From Bacillus fonticola (GTDB taxonomy: Bacteria > Bacillota > Bacilli > Bacillales > JC228), in assembly GCF_012955605.1 (NCBI RefSeq), contig NZ_CP052135.1, forward strand, positions 548,001 through 612,000: 64,000 nucleotides of DNA, written 5' to 3'. The notes under the pieces were generated by a model. That model ran no database searches and was not told the DNA's origin. It worked only from the letters and a program-made list of their open reading frames with translations. The position numbers were made by a program, and so were the translations under genes. This document shows positions 21,123 to 34,323 of this stretch, one piece after another (the first letter of the stretch is position 1; every line of letters starts with the position of its first letter).

Positions 21123-22676
21123 TTGAGCACACAATCAGCCTTACCAGAACAAGAGAAGATCGTTGTATTAGATTTTGGAAGTCAGTATAACCAGCTAATT
21201 ACGCGTCGCATTCGTGAATTTGGTGTCTACAGTGAGCTCCATTCACACACGGTAACAGCCGCTGACATTCGCGCCATGAAGCCAACGGGTATTATTTTGT
21301 CAGGAGGACCAAATAGCGTATACGGTGAAAATGCTTTTTCTATTGATCCGGACATTTTCCAAATCGGTGTTCCTGTGCTCGGCATTTGCTACGGGATGCA
21401 GCTGATGACGCATCATTTTGGCGGAAAAGTAGAAAGAGCTAATCATAGAGAGTACGGAAAGTCTACATTAACCGTCCAAAGAGCAGAAGGCTTGTTCCAA
21501 GGGCTACCGACATCCCAAACTGTGTGGATGAGTCATAGCGACCTTGTTGTGGAAGCACCAGAAGGATTTTCGGTTGACGGGACAAACCCGTCTTGTCCGA
21601 TTGCATCTATGTATGATGAGGAGCGCGGATTGTATGCTGTACAGTTCCATCCAGAAGTGCGTCACTCGGAGTATGGGAATGATCTACTGAAAAATTTCGT
21701 GTTCTCTATTTGTCATGCAGTGGCAAACTGGTCGATGGAAAACTTCATCGAACTCGAGATCGAAAAAATCCGACAAACAGTAGGAGACCGTCAAGTATTG
21801 TGCGCCCTAAGCGGGGGGGTTGATTCCTCTGTAGTTGCCGCGTTGATCCATAAAGCGATTGGTGATCAGCTAACGTGTATGTTTGTAGATCATGGACTGC
21901 TACGCAAAGAGGAAGCAGCATCTGTAATGGAGACATTCACTGGTGACTATGATATGAATGTTATGAAGATCGATGCAAAGGATCGTTTCCTCTCCAAACT
22001 AGCGAACGTTAGTGATCCCGAAGAAAAGCGAAAGATTATCGGAAATGAATTTATTTACGTATTTGAAGAAGAGACAACAAAGTTTCGCGGGATTGACTTT
22101 CTTGCCCAAGGTACGCTCTATACGGACATTATTGAAAGTGGAACAGCGACAGCCCAAACGATTAAATCTCACCACAACGTAGGTGGATTACCTGAACATA
22201 TGAATTTTGAACTTATTGAGCCGTTGAATACACTGTTTAAAGATGAAGTACGTGCGCTTGGTACAGAGCTTGGGCTTCCAGATACGATTGTTTGGCGTCA
22301 ACCATTCCCTGGACCTGGTCTTGCGATCCGTGTGTTGGGAGAAGTGACAGAGGAGAAGTTGCATATTGTTCGCGAATCGGATGCTATTCTTCGTGAGGAA
22401 GTAGCAAAAGCGGGCTTAGAACGCGAAATTTGGCAATACTTTACTGTTCTACCTGGTATTAAAAGCGTAGGTGTAATGGGAGATGCTCGGACATATGACC
22501 ATACCATTGGAATTCGGGCGGTTACCTCAATTGATGGGATGACATCTGACTGGGCTCGTATTCCGTGGGACGTGTTAGAAAAGATCTCAACTCGTATCGT
22601 CAATGAGGTGGAACAAGTAAATCGAGTCGTGTACGATATTACGAGTAAGCCACCGTCCACGATTGAGTGGGAATAA
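21123..22676 (+). CDS. guaA: GMP synthase (glutamine-hydrolysing)
   Basis: Converts XMP to GMP using glutamine and ATP. It has 517 residues. The N-terminal class-I glutamine amidotransferase has nucleophile C89 in GICYGMQ and its HPEV block near the domain end. The ATP pyrophosphatase domain has SGGVDSSV. The C-terminal dimerisation domain ends [17 protein letters not shown]. The start is TTG 21123, eight bases after AGAGGTG. Its leader has a guanine riboswitch, but a repeat element of about 330 bases lies between the two. Confidence 0.97.
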   Translation: MSTQSALPEQEKIVVLDFGSQYNQLITRRIREFGVYSELHSHTVTAADIRAMKPTGIILSGGPNSVYGENAFSIDPDIFQIGVPVLGICYGMQLMTHHFGGKVERANHREYGKSTLTVQRAEGLFQGLPTSQTVWMSHSDLVVEAPEGFSVDGTNPSCPIASMYDEERGLYAVQFHPEVRHSEYGNDLLKNFVFSICHAVANWSMENFIELEIEKIRQTVGDRQVLCALSGGVDSSVVAALIHKAIGDQLTCMFVDHGLLRKEEAASVMETFTGDYDMNVMKIDAKDRFLSKLANVSDPEEKRKIIGNEFIYVFEEETTKFRGIDFLAQGTLYTDIIESGTATAQTIKSHHNVGGLPEHMNFELIEPLNTLFKDEVRALGTELGLPDTIVWRQPFPGPGLAIRVLGEVTEEKLHIVRESDAILREEVAKAGLEREIWQYFTVLPGIKSVGVMGDARTYDHTIGIRAVTSIDGMTSDWARIPWDVLEKISTRIVNEVEQVNRVVYDITSKPPSTIEWE

Positions 22677-22719
22677 ACACGAACGAATTCATGCAAAATC
22701 GTTAAAAACGTTCGCATTT
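22675..22719. promoter_or_regulatory. Paired PurR boxes upstream of pbuG
   Basis: Two inverted sites with cores CGAAC (22680-22684) and GTTCG (22710-22714) match the Bacillus PurBox core in opposite orientation. Core-to-core spacing is exactly 30 bases, the same as upstream of purE. In B. subtilis pbuG belongs to the PurR regulon. Confidence 0.65.
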
Positions 22720-22723
22720 TATG

Positions 22724-22752
22724 TTGACGTCCAGAAAGAAACGTCGTACAAT
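22724..22752 (+). promoter_or_regulatory. Sigma-A promoter of pbuG
   Basis: TTGACG and TACAAT with a 17-base spacer, directly upstream of the riboswitch. Confidence 0.82.
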
Positions 22753-22775
22753 ACAAATACACATTATAAATAAAA

Positions 22776-22846
22776 ACCGTCGTATAATCTCAGGGATATG
22801 GCCTGAAAGTTTCTACCGAGCTACCGCAAATGGCTTGACTACGGCG
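22776..22846 (+). promoter_or_regulatory. Guanine riboswitch aptamer (pbuG leader)
   Basis: Conserved blocks TCGTATAATCT, GGATATGGCC, AAGTTTCTACCGAGC, TACCGCAAA and TTGACTACGG. The specificity base is C (GACTACG), so the ligand is guanine or hypoxanthine, matching the transport function of the downstream gene. Confidence 0.93.
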
Positions 22847-22904
22847 AAAGAATGGCAAGTGCACAGGTCTTTTTGTTTGTGCGCGTCCGTTCTTTTTGCC
22901 GGTC

Positions 22905-22940
22905 AAAGCATTCGGGGTACTCTCTGAATGCTTTTTCTTT
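22905..22940 (+). terminator. Riboswitch-controlled terminator (pbuG leader)
   Basis: An 11-bp stem (AAAGCATTCGG with CTGAATGCTTT) followed by a T-run, between the aptamer and pbuG. Confidence 0.85.
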
Positions 22941-22984
22941 TGTGGTTAAAAGGAAGATTGTGCGATGTTAAGGAGGAGCGCGAC

Positions 22985-24319
22985 ATGAAACAGTACTTTC
23001 AGTTTCAAGAGCTTGGAACAACGTATCGTCGTGAAATTATCGGTGGACTTACGACATTCTTGTCCATGGCATATATTTTAATCGTCAATCCATTGACACT
23101 GACGATGGCTGATGTAGAAGGTTTAGATCCGAGCATGCGCATGGACTTCCAATCTGTTTTTGTTGCAACAGCGCTAGCCGCAGCCGTTGGGTGTTTAGTC
23201 ATGGGGCTGCTCGCAAAGTATCCGATCGCTTTAGCACCAGGAATGGGTTTAAATGCGTTTTTTGCATACACAGTTGTTTTGCAATACGGCGTAGCGTGGG
23301 AAACTGCACTTACAGGCGTGTTGATTTCTGGAATTATCTTTATCTTTCTATCTCTTAGTGGTCTGCGTGAAAAAATCATCGACGCGATTCCAAATGAATT
23401 GAAGTACGCTGTTGGAGCGGGGATTGGTCTTTTCATTACTTTTATTGGATTGAAGAATGCTGGGATTATTGTAGGAGATCCCAATACACTCGTTAGTTTA
23501 GGAGATTTAGCTAATAGCAATACGTTGCTTGCAATCTTTGGGATTTTCATTACTGTGATTTTGATGACAAAAGGATTTAAGGGTGGAATCTTCTATGGGA
23601 TTTTGGCAACCACGGTCGTAGGAATGCTTGTCCAACTCGTGCCAGTCCCAACACAGTTCATCCAATTTGACTTTACTATGGGACCGACATTCGGCGCCGC
23701 GTTTAACGCTTTTGGAAATATCCAGAGTGAGTTACTTACATTTGAGATGCTACTCATTGTTTTGACTTTCTTGTTTGTGGATTTCTTTGATACTGCTGGA
23801 ACGCTTGTGGGGGTTACTTCTCAAGCAGGCTTAATGAAAAATGGGAAGTTACCACGTGCAGGTAAAGCTTTGTTAGCAGATTCTATTGCTACGGTAACTG
23901 GAGCTATTTTTGGAACATCTACGACAACATCATATATTGAATCAACAGCAGGGGTTGCAGCAGGGGCACGTACTGGTCTTGCTTCTGTAGTTACAGGGCT
24001 TTTGTTCTTATTATCACTCTTATTTTTCCCATTACTTTCTGTCATTACCCCTTACGTAACAGCACCAGCGCTCATCATTGTCGGTGTTTTAATGGTGTCA
24101 TCCCTTGGGAAAATTGAATGGAACCGTTTTGAAATTGCGGTACCAGCCTTTCTAACCATTGTTATGATGCCTTTAACAAGTAGCATTGCAACAGGAATTG
24201 CAATTGGCTTCTTGTTCTATCCGATTACAATGACTATAAAAGGACAGGGGCGAAACATTCACCCAATCATGTACGGGATGTTCGTTGTGTTCCTGTTATA
24301 CTTTATCTTCTTAATCTAA
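22985..24319 (+). CDS. pbuG: Guanine/hypoxanthine permease (NCS2, AzgA-like)
   Basis: A 444-residue membrane protein with about 12-14 helices, a proton symporter for hypoxanthine and guanine. It has the family blocks RREIIGGLTTFLSMAYIL near the N terminus, APGMGLNAFFAYTVV, VDFFDTAGTLVGV and TSTTTSYIESTAGVAAGARTG (the last two form the substrate site region). ATG 22985 follows AAGGAGGAG; the frame open from 22928 is leader. It is controlled by a guanine riboswitch and probably PurR. Confidence 0.95.
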   Translation: MKQYFQFQELGTTYRREIIGGLTTFLSMAYILIVNPLTLTMADVEGLDPSMRMDFQSVFVATALAAAVGCLVMGLLAKYPIALAPGMGLNAFFAYTVVLQYGVAWETALTGVLISGIIFIFLSLSGLREKIIDAIPNELKYAVGAGIGLFITFIGLKNAGIIVGDPNTLVSLGDLANSNTLLAIFGIFITVILMTKGFKGGIFYGILATTVVGMLVQLVPVPTQFIQFDFTMGPTFGAAFNAFGNIQSELLTFEMLLIVLTFLFVDFFDTAGTLVGVTSQAGLMKNGKLPRAGKALLADSIATVTGAIFGTSTTTSYIESTAGVAAGARTGLASVVTGLLFLLSLLFFPLLSVITPYVTAPALIIVGVLMVSSLGKIEWNRFEIAVPAFLTIVMMPLTSSIATGIAIGFLFYPITMTIKGQGRNIHPIMYGMFVVFLLYFIFLI

Positions 24320-24327
24320 GTAAAACC

Positions 24328-24367
24328 AAAAAGCACCACTCTTTACGTGAGGGAGGGTGCTTTTTTT
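24328..24367 (+). terminator. Terminator after pbuG
   Basis: AAAAAGCACC/GGTGCTTTTT with an imperfect inner stem and a T-run. Confidence 0.85.
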
Positions 24368-24566
24368 GTGTGTGCCTATTGAATGAGATTGAAACGTATT
24401 TATATAGAAGAAACAACTCTGTCATAATGTGCATCGTCATTCCAACAAACCGGATTTTTTGAACATTCTCTTATAAAAACGGGCTGAGGTGAGATGGAGT
24501 ATACACACCAATTTTATAGTTCTCTTTTCCTACTGTTAAAACATTATACATATGATTTGAAAACTG

Positions 24567-24667
24567 TTGACGAATTATGTCGACCGTGCTATTATAAACA
24601 AACTGACGCCAACAACATGTCAATGTCGAAAAAAGATGTTGACTTGTTGTTACTACGGTGTTATATT
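24567..24667 (+). promoter_or_regulatory. Tandem P1-P2 promoters of the second rRNA operon
   Basis: P1 is TTGACG-17-TATTAT (24567-24595) and P2 is TTGACT-17-TATATT (24639-24667). A BoxA-like GCTCTTTGAAAACTGAAC follows near 24694. Tandem promoters are usual for Bacillus rrn operons. The stretch 24368-24566 shows nothing else I can identify. Confidence 0.85.
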
Positions 24668-24791
24668 TAAGAAGTCGCTTTCAGAGCGATTGTTGCTCTT
24701 TGAAAACTGAACACAAACCTGCTAGTAAGACCAAATCCAATTGGATACGGTCGTCGTTGATTTTAAAGTAAGACAGTTAAGAGCTTGCTCT

Positions 24792-29488
<4,697 letters not shown>

Positions 29489-29659
29489 CGATTTAAACTC
29501 GGTAGTCGCAAACCGTATGATCTAGTTTTGAAGGAATAGAACCTTCAGTATGTCTAAACATATTGAAGAAAGTACCTTCACCACCTTGTAATATACAGGG
29601 CGAGGGTTTCGAGAAGCAAGCAGACGCAGAGATGCGCCGCTTATCGGAAGCCGCAGCAA

Positions 29660-29776
29660 TTTGGTGATGATGGCGAAGAGGCTACACCCGTACCCATCCC
29701 GAACACGGAAGTTAAGCTCTTCAGCGCCGATGGTAATTGGGGGCTGTCCCTCTGTGAGAGTAGGACATCGCCAAGC
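29660..29776 (+). rRNA. rrf: 5S ribosomal RNA, second rRNA operon
   Basis: 117 bases, starting TTTGGTGATGATGGCGAAG and ending CATCGCCAAGC. It has changes from copy 1 in both arms of helix I (GATGATGGC with ACATCGCC) that keep the pairing. Confidence 0.97.
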
Positions 29777-29794
29777 GAACGCGAAGAAAAAGGT

Positions 29795-29929
29795 GAGTTC
29801 CCCGCAGACTGTGATTTGTTTAGAACGCGGGGGACAGCCAACTCGGCGGAAGGCATGTTAAGAACGCGCCGTCCATGGCGCAACACATGCACACCAACGT
29901 CCTGTTGGCGTGAGAGTAGGACATCGCCA
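29795..29929 (+). ncRNA. Structured RNA candidate downstream of 5S, Bacillaceae-1-like (copy 2)
   Basis: Same architecture as 3048-3175. The outer stem is GGCG/CGCC (29845-29848 with 29925-29928), replacing GGCAG/CTGCC of copy 1, a compensated change. One hairpin is CCAAC-GTCCT-GTTGG (29894-29908), giving an exact RUCCU loop. GCATGT/ACATGC and GCGCC/GGCGC are retained. Its 3' part repeats the last bases of the 5S gene (GAGAGTAGGACATCGCCAAG at 29912-29931). Confidence 0.58.
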
Positions 29930-29937
29930 AGTAGTTA

Positions 29938-29964
29938 GAGAACCTGTAAAGGGTTCTTTTTTTT
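29938..29964 (+). terminator. Terminator of the second rRNA operon
   Basis: AGAACC/GGTTCT hairpin followed by a run of eight T residues. Confidence 0.85.
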
Positions 29965-29996
29965 ATTGAGAAAAACGTCTTTAGTGAACTACACTT

Positions 29997-30146
29997 TCTG
30001 AGAACCGAGAAGCAAGGAATTCGAGGAAGCAAGGGAGTGAACACCGGAGCGTACAGCGTACGTGAGGATGTGAACGAGTGAAGTCTGACGAAGAAGTCCG
30101 CAGCTTATCGGCTCTCAGACGGAAGTCAAGCTCTTCAGCGCCAATC
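29997..30146. repeat. Folded element carrying a 5S-like fragment
   Basis: TCTGAGAACCGAGAAGC (29997-30013) pairs at 15 of 17 positions with GCTTATCGGCTCTCAGA (30103-30119). Directly after it, CGGAAGTCAAGCTCTTCAGC (from 30120) nearly copies an internal part of 5S rRNA. GAGAAGCAAG and GCTTATCGG also occur, in the same order, in the 23S-5S spacers. It looks like a decayed duplicate of the spacer-5S region or a repeat derived from it. No gene lies in 29965-30275. Confidence 0.5.
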
Positions 30147-30235
30147 AAAACATGATGGCTATATTTGGAGAAGGTGATCCAAAGGGTTGGTGTTTGTCGT
30201 ATGCTTTACGCAAGGGTCAAGAGAGTCAACTTATG

Positions 30236-30264
30236 CTAAACTAGATGTACTAAGGCTAGTTTAG
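30236..30264. promoter_or_regulatory. Perfect inverted repeat before the ECF sigma gene
   Basis: CTAAACTAG and CTAGTTTAG are separated by 11 bases and end at the ribosome binding site GAGGAGA. It could be an operator, or an RNA hairpin that limits translation of the sigma factor. Confidence 0.45.
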
Positions 30265-30275
30265 AGGAGACTGGG

Positions 30276-30830
30276 ATGACGGATATAGAATTGTATCAAC
30301 TTGTTGTTCAAAGAGATCAAGATGCGTTAGAACGTCTATATACACAGTATGAGAAACTACTGTTTTCACTGGCATTCCGGGTTTGCCAGGACCGCTCCTT
30401 AGCTGAGGAGGCGGTTCAAGAAGTGTTTATGAAGTTATGGACGAAGCCTGGACTGTACGATCCGACGAAGGGGAAGTTTTCTTCTTGGTTATTGACTGTG
30501 CAACGCCATACGGCTATTGATTTAATCCGCAAGCGTTCTGATAAAGAATTTACGTTAGACGCTCGTGATGACGCGCAAGATCCAGAGCCATCTGCAGAGC
30601 AATTGGCAGAGTGGAAAGAGCGAAAGGAAGAAATTCAACAAGCGGTGAGTGCTTTGTCACAAGAACAACAAGAGGTTATTGAATTGTTTTATTTCAAGGG
30701 ATTTACCCAAAGAGAAATTAGTGAGCGGATGGGATTACCTTTAGGAACGGTAAAGGGACGGTTGCGATTAGCACTAAACCATTTACAACAAGGGATGCAA
30801 GCTTATCGAGAAAGGGGGACAGAGGTATGA
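30276..30830 (+). CDS. ECF-family RNA polymerase sigma factor
   Basis: A 184-residue sigma-70 protein lacking regions 1 and 3. Region 2 spans roughly residues 20-90 (DQDALERLYTQYEKLLFSLA, AEEAVQEVFMKLW, SWLLTVQRHTAIDLIRKR). Region 4 is a helix-turn-helix near 125-175 (FTQREISERMGLPLGTVKGR). The next gene, overlapping by four bases, encodes an RskA-type anti-sigma factor, so this belongs to the SigK/RskA-like ECF group. No canonical ECF -35/-10 pair is evident upstream. An inverted repeat sits at its ribosome binding site. The regulon cannot be read from this window. Confidence 0.93.
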   Translation: MTDIELYQLVVQRDQDALERLYTQYEKLLFSLAFRVCQDRSLAEEAVQEVFMKLWTKPGLYDPTKGKFSSWLLTVQRHTAIDLIRKRSDKEFTLDARDDAQDPEPSAEQLAEWKERKEEIQQAVSALSQEQQEVIELFYFKGFTQREISERMGLPLGTVKGRLRLALNHLQQGMQAYRERGTEV

Positions 30831-31588
30831 GTGAAGCATGTAATCAATTGATCGATTATTTTAATGATCAACTAGAGCCAATAGAGAAAAAGGCCTTTGA
30901 AGATCATTTGAAGTCGTGTGAAGCTTGTCAGGAAGAGTTGAATGAATGGAAACTTATTACAGAAGACCTTCCTTACTCTGTCGACCCTGTGGAGCCAAAC
31001 GCGGGCATGAAGGAACGAATTTTAGGAAATGTATTAGCTGCTGAGGAGCATACGGGTGTTGTAGTAGAGGAAGAGCATCATGTAAGTGAGCCAGTGCCAA
31101 TGACAAAGGCTAATCCTAAGAAGAAAAGCTGGGTTATGCCAACGATGGCTGCAGCATTACTCTTCTCGTTAATTGGGAATGCAGTTTTGTTATCTTCTGT
31201 TACAGATGAAGGAGAGCAGAACCCAGGAGAAGTGGCTTTTGTAGATGCTGCTACAACATTTATGGCAACGGATTTAACACCATCTCAAACGTTTCAAGGA
31301 GTTGCATCTGCTGCTATGGTAGAGCAGAATGAAGCGATGACGCTACTTATTCAAGCGGAAAACCTCGAGCCACTTCAAGGAAGTGAAGCCTACCAAGTTT
31401 GGCTTATTGATAAAGACGGTAATCCTGTTCGAGCGGGTACCTTTATACCGAATGAGCGTGGAATTGGCGCGGTACAGGAACAAGTCGTACTAGAAGGAAG
31501 AGAATATGTCACGTTAGCCATTACGTTGGAGCCAGAGCCAGATAATGTAGCACCAGAGGGAGTTGTTGTCCTTAGTGCTAACTTTTAG
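30827..31588 (+). CDS. Anti-sigma factor, RskA type with zinc-binding domain
   Basis: A 253-residue membrane-bound regulator. The N-terminal ZAS domain has the HxxxCxxC signature (H27, C31, C34, plus C5) that holds the sigma factor. One membrane helix lies near residues 103-125 (MPTMAAALLFSLIGNAVLLSS). The extracytoplasmic RskA domain covers about 145-253 (LEPLQGSEAYQVWLIDKDGN, TLEPEPDNVAPEGVVVLSANF). Release is expected through regulated proteolysis. It is translationally coupled to the sigma gene and followed by a terminator. Confidence 0.9.
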   Translation: MSEACNQLIDYFNDQLEPIEKKAFEDHLKSCEACQEELNEWKLITEDLPYSVDPVEPNAGMKERILGNVLAAEEHTGVVVEEEHHVSEPVPMTKANPKKKSWVMPTMAAALLFSLIGNAVLLSSVTDEGEQNPGEVAFVDAATTFMATDLTPSQTFQGVASAAMVEQNEAMTLLIQAENLEPLQGSEAYQVWLIDKDGNPVRAGTFIPNERGIGAVQEQVVLEGREYVTLAITLEPEPDNVAPEGVVVLSANF

Positions 31589-31616
31589 GAAAGTCCGTGA
31601 CAACGGGCTTTCTTTT
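31589..31616 (+). terminator. Terminator of the sigma/anti-sigma operon
   Basis: GAAAGTCCGT/ACGGGCTTTC with loop GACA, followed by TTTT. Confidence 0.85.
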
Positions 31617-31683
31617 CATGTTAGAACTCAAATAAATCTTACGACAATTTGAAGTTGTTATTCTAATATTCAGTTCATCAATC

Positions 31684-31724
31684 TAAAAAACCGCTCCTGT
31701 CTATATAAGGCAGGAGCGATTTTC
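31684..31724 (-). terminator. Terminator of cadA
   Basis: CGCTCCTG/CAGGAGCG hairpin. On the minus strand the downstream arm runs into GGTTTTTTAG. Confidence 0.82.
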
Positions 31725-31732
31725 ACTAATGT

Positions 31733-34117
31733 TTACATATTTTTTGTGTTTAACACTCTCATAGCATTTAAAACGGCTAGTACGGTTACCCCCACATCTG
31801 AAATAACTGCTTCCCACATGGTTGCATATCCGAGTGCACCAAGTAATAAGAAAGTGAATTTCACTGCTAAAGCAAAAACGATATTTTGCCAAACGATACG
31901 GCGTGTGCGTTTGGCGATCTTAAACGCAGAAGCAATTTTTGAAGGTTCGTCTGTCATGATGACGATGTCGGCTGCTTCAATTGCTGCATCTGAACCTAAT
32001 CCGCCCATCGCCATTCCAACATCGGCTCTAGCAAGTACAGGTGTATCGTTAATCCCATCGCCAACAAAGACGATTTTTTCTTTCGGCCCCTTTAGAGCGT
32101 CTAATTTCTCTATTTCCTCTACTTTATGCTGTGGCAAAAGTTCAGCATGTACGGCATCAAGACCGAGTTGACGTCCGATTTTTTCTCCAACCGCTTTCGC
32201 GTCCCCTGTGAGCATCACTGTTTTCTTAATACCTAGCTCTTTTAATAATTGGATCGCTTTAACTGAGTCATCTTTTATCTCATCGGAAATCACTATATAG
32301 CCAGCGAATTCTTTATCGATGGCAACATAAACAATTGTGCCCGTTTCTTGTGGCGCATCATAAGAGATGTTTTCTTTTTTCATTAGCTTTGCATTTCCTG
32401 CTAAAATTTCTTTTCCGTATGAGGTTACTTGGATACCGTGACCGGAAATTTCATTATAGTTTTGTATATCATCCGCACTAATCTCTTTTCCATATGCTCG
32501 TCGTATGGAAAGACCAATAGGGTGATTGGAATGGACTTCGGCAAAGGCTGCATATTCTAATAGTTCATCCTCGGACAAAGACGTGGCTGGATAAATTCCT
32601 GTTACTTCAAAAATCCCTTTGGTCAGTGTACCTGTCTTATCAAACACAACATACTTCACATCGTTTAGTGCTTCTAAATAGTTACTTCCTTTAACAAGTA
32701 CGCCCATTTTTGAGGATGCACCAATCCCTCCGAAGAAGCCAAGAGGAATAGACACGACAAGTGCACATGGACAAGAAATGACAAGGAAAACTAATGCTCG
32801 ATAAATCCATTCAGAGAATGTTGCCCCTTCCAAGATCAAAGGTGGTATAAAGGCAAGGGCGGCAGCGATAATGACAACAAATGGTGTATAGTATCGTGCG
32901 AACTTCGAAATGAAGTTTTCGGTTTTCGCTTTCCGACTACTTGCATTTTGCACTAACTCCAAAATTTTCGCTACTGTGGAGTCACCATAGGTCTTTGTTA
33001 CTTCAATGGTTAAAACTCCATTTGTGTTAATGAAGCCACCCAGTGCATCATCACCGGGTTCCACTTCACGAGGGACAGATTCTCCTGTTAAAGCGGAAGT
33101 GTCCACCATAGAATACCCTTCGACTATTTTTCCGTCTAAAGGCACTTTCTCACCTGGTCTTACGACGATGTGATCCCCAATGTTGATCTCTTCCGGTGAC
33201 ACGCGCTTGGTTTCGCTTCCTATTTTTAAGTTAGCGTAATCTGGACGGATATCCATCAAGTCAGCTATGGACTTTCGAGAACGATTGACCGCCAGACTTT
33301 GGAAGAATTCTCCCACCTGGAAAAACAACATGACGGCTACACCTTCAGCGTACTGTTGAATCGAAAAGGCGCCAATGGTAGCAATGGACATTAAAAAGTT
33401 TTCGTCAAACACTTGCCCCCGGATGATGTTTTTAACTGCCCTTAGGACAATGTCTCCCCCTACGATGAGATAAGAGAGAAGGAAGAGGATGAACTCTATA
33501 GTTCCAGTTAAAGGAGCAAACATAGCTGTACCTGCTAAAATAGCACCAATTCCAAGGCGGATGAGTAAGCGTTTCGTATTGGAATTTCCGTGGTCATCCC
33601 CTTGACCTTGCTTTTTTTTATCTAAGTCTGAGACAACTTCTACGTCTGGTTCTAAGCGTTTTACAATTTTTTTCGTTGCTGTTTCGATTCGATCCCACTG
33701 CGTTGAATCAGATGTTTCAACGATCAATTTTTTAGAAACAAAATCAACTGTTGAGGAGCTGACCTTTTCAAGACGTCCCACTTCTTTTTCGATTTTCGCA
33801 GCGCAATTGGCACAATCCAAGCCTTGGAGGTACCAATTTTTTGTAATTTTATTTGGTGTGGACGTCTCTTTGTTTTGAATTTGAATATGTGGTTCGATCT
33901 TTTTAACTCGTTGCTTCACGTCTGACAAGATAGCATCTTGATTTTCGGCGTCTGTTTGTAAGGAAAGTGTTTTTGTTGCAAAGTTCACTGAGCAATCATC
34001 AACGCCTTTAATCTTCTTGACTCCATCTTCAATTTTCATAGCGCAGTGAGCGCAATCCAAGCCTTCTAGTATGAAGTCCTTACTTAGCTTATTCATCTTT
34101 ATTTGGGGTTCTCCCAT
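31733..34117 (-). CDS. cadA: Heavy-metal exporting P1B-type ATPase, CadA/ZntA type
   Basis: A 794-residue pump for Zn(II), Cd(II) or Pb(II). Two N-terminal HMA domains carry CxxC (C22/C25 in GLDCAHC, C102/C105 in GLDCANC). The membrane metal motif is CPC (C449-P-C451), the phosphorylated aspartate is D493 in DKTGTLT, and SNHPIG and GDGINDTP complete the catalytic set. The CPC motif with HMA rather than His-rich ends points to divalent metals; copper is less likely. ATG 34117 has AGAGAGG about 11 bases upstream; a later Met at residue 8 is possible. An ArsR-type palindrome overlaps its promoter, but no regulator gene is adjacent. Confidence 0.92.
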   Translation of the reverse strand: MGEPQIKMNKLSKDFILEGLDCAHCAMKIEDGVKKIKGVDDCSVNFATKTLSLQTDAENQDAILSDVKQRVKKIEPHIQIQNKETSTPNKITKNWYLQGLDCANCAAKIEKEVGRLEKVSSSTVDFVSKKLIVETSDSTQWDRIETATKKIVKRLEPDVEVVSDLDKKKQGQGDDHGNSNTKRLLIRLGIGAILAGTAMFAPLTGTIEFILFLLSYLIVGGDIVLRAVKNIIRGQVFDENFLMSIATIGAFSIQQYAEGVAVMLFFQVGEFFQSLAVNRSRKSIADLMDIRPDYANLKIGSETKRVSPEEINIGDHIVVRPGEKVPLDGKIVEGYSMVDTSALTGESVPREVEPGDDALGGFINTNGVLTIEVTKTYGDSTVAKILELVQNASSRKAKTENFISKFARYYTPFVVIIAAALAFIPPLILEGATFSEWIYRALVFLVISCPCALVVSIPLGFFGGIGASSKMGVLVKGSNYLEALNDVKYVVFDKTGTLTKGIFEVTGIYPATSLSEDELLEYAAFAEVHSNHPIGLSIRRAYGKEISADDIQNYNEISGHGIQVTSYGKEILAGNAKLMKKENISYDAPQETGTIVYVAIDKEFAGYIVISDEIKDDSVKAIQLLKELGIKKTVMLTGDAKAVGEKIGRQLGLDAVHAELLPQHKVEEIEKLDALKGPKEKIVFVGDGINDTPVLARADVGMAMGGLGSDAAIEAADIVIMTDEPSKIASAFKIAKRTRRIVWQNIVFALAVKFTFLLLGALGYATMWEAVISDVGVTVLAVLNAMRVLNTKNM

Positions 34118-34177
34118 AAGTTTTACGCCTCTCTTTCTAAAGTTCCTTCGGCATCATTCAAATCATCGTTTGATTAG

Positions 34178-34207
34178 ATTATATTCAATTATATGTTTGA
34201 ATGTCAA
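34178..34207 (-). promoter_or_regulatory. cadA promoter with ArsR/CadC-type operator
   Basis: On the minus strand TTGACA and TATAAT are 18 bases apart, and the spacer is an imperfect palindrome TTCAA-N8-TTGAA. This matches the way CadC/ArsR repressors cover metal-pump promoters. A second TCAAA/TTTGA-like pair lies just downstream (34160-34173). Confidence 0.65.
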
Positions 34208-34323
34208 CATCTCTGAATGAAATACAAAATTATTTTGTGTTTTTTTAGAAAGAGTGATCCAAACGTAATCTTACTTCCGTTAGCTAAGTGAAAAAGGAAA
34301 AAACACAGAGGAGTGTATGGCAA

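Noticed and set aside
22928..22984. Upstream extension of pbuG
   Set aside because: It starts inside the riboswitch terminator; AAGGAGGAG before ATG 22985 fixes the start.
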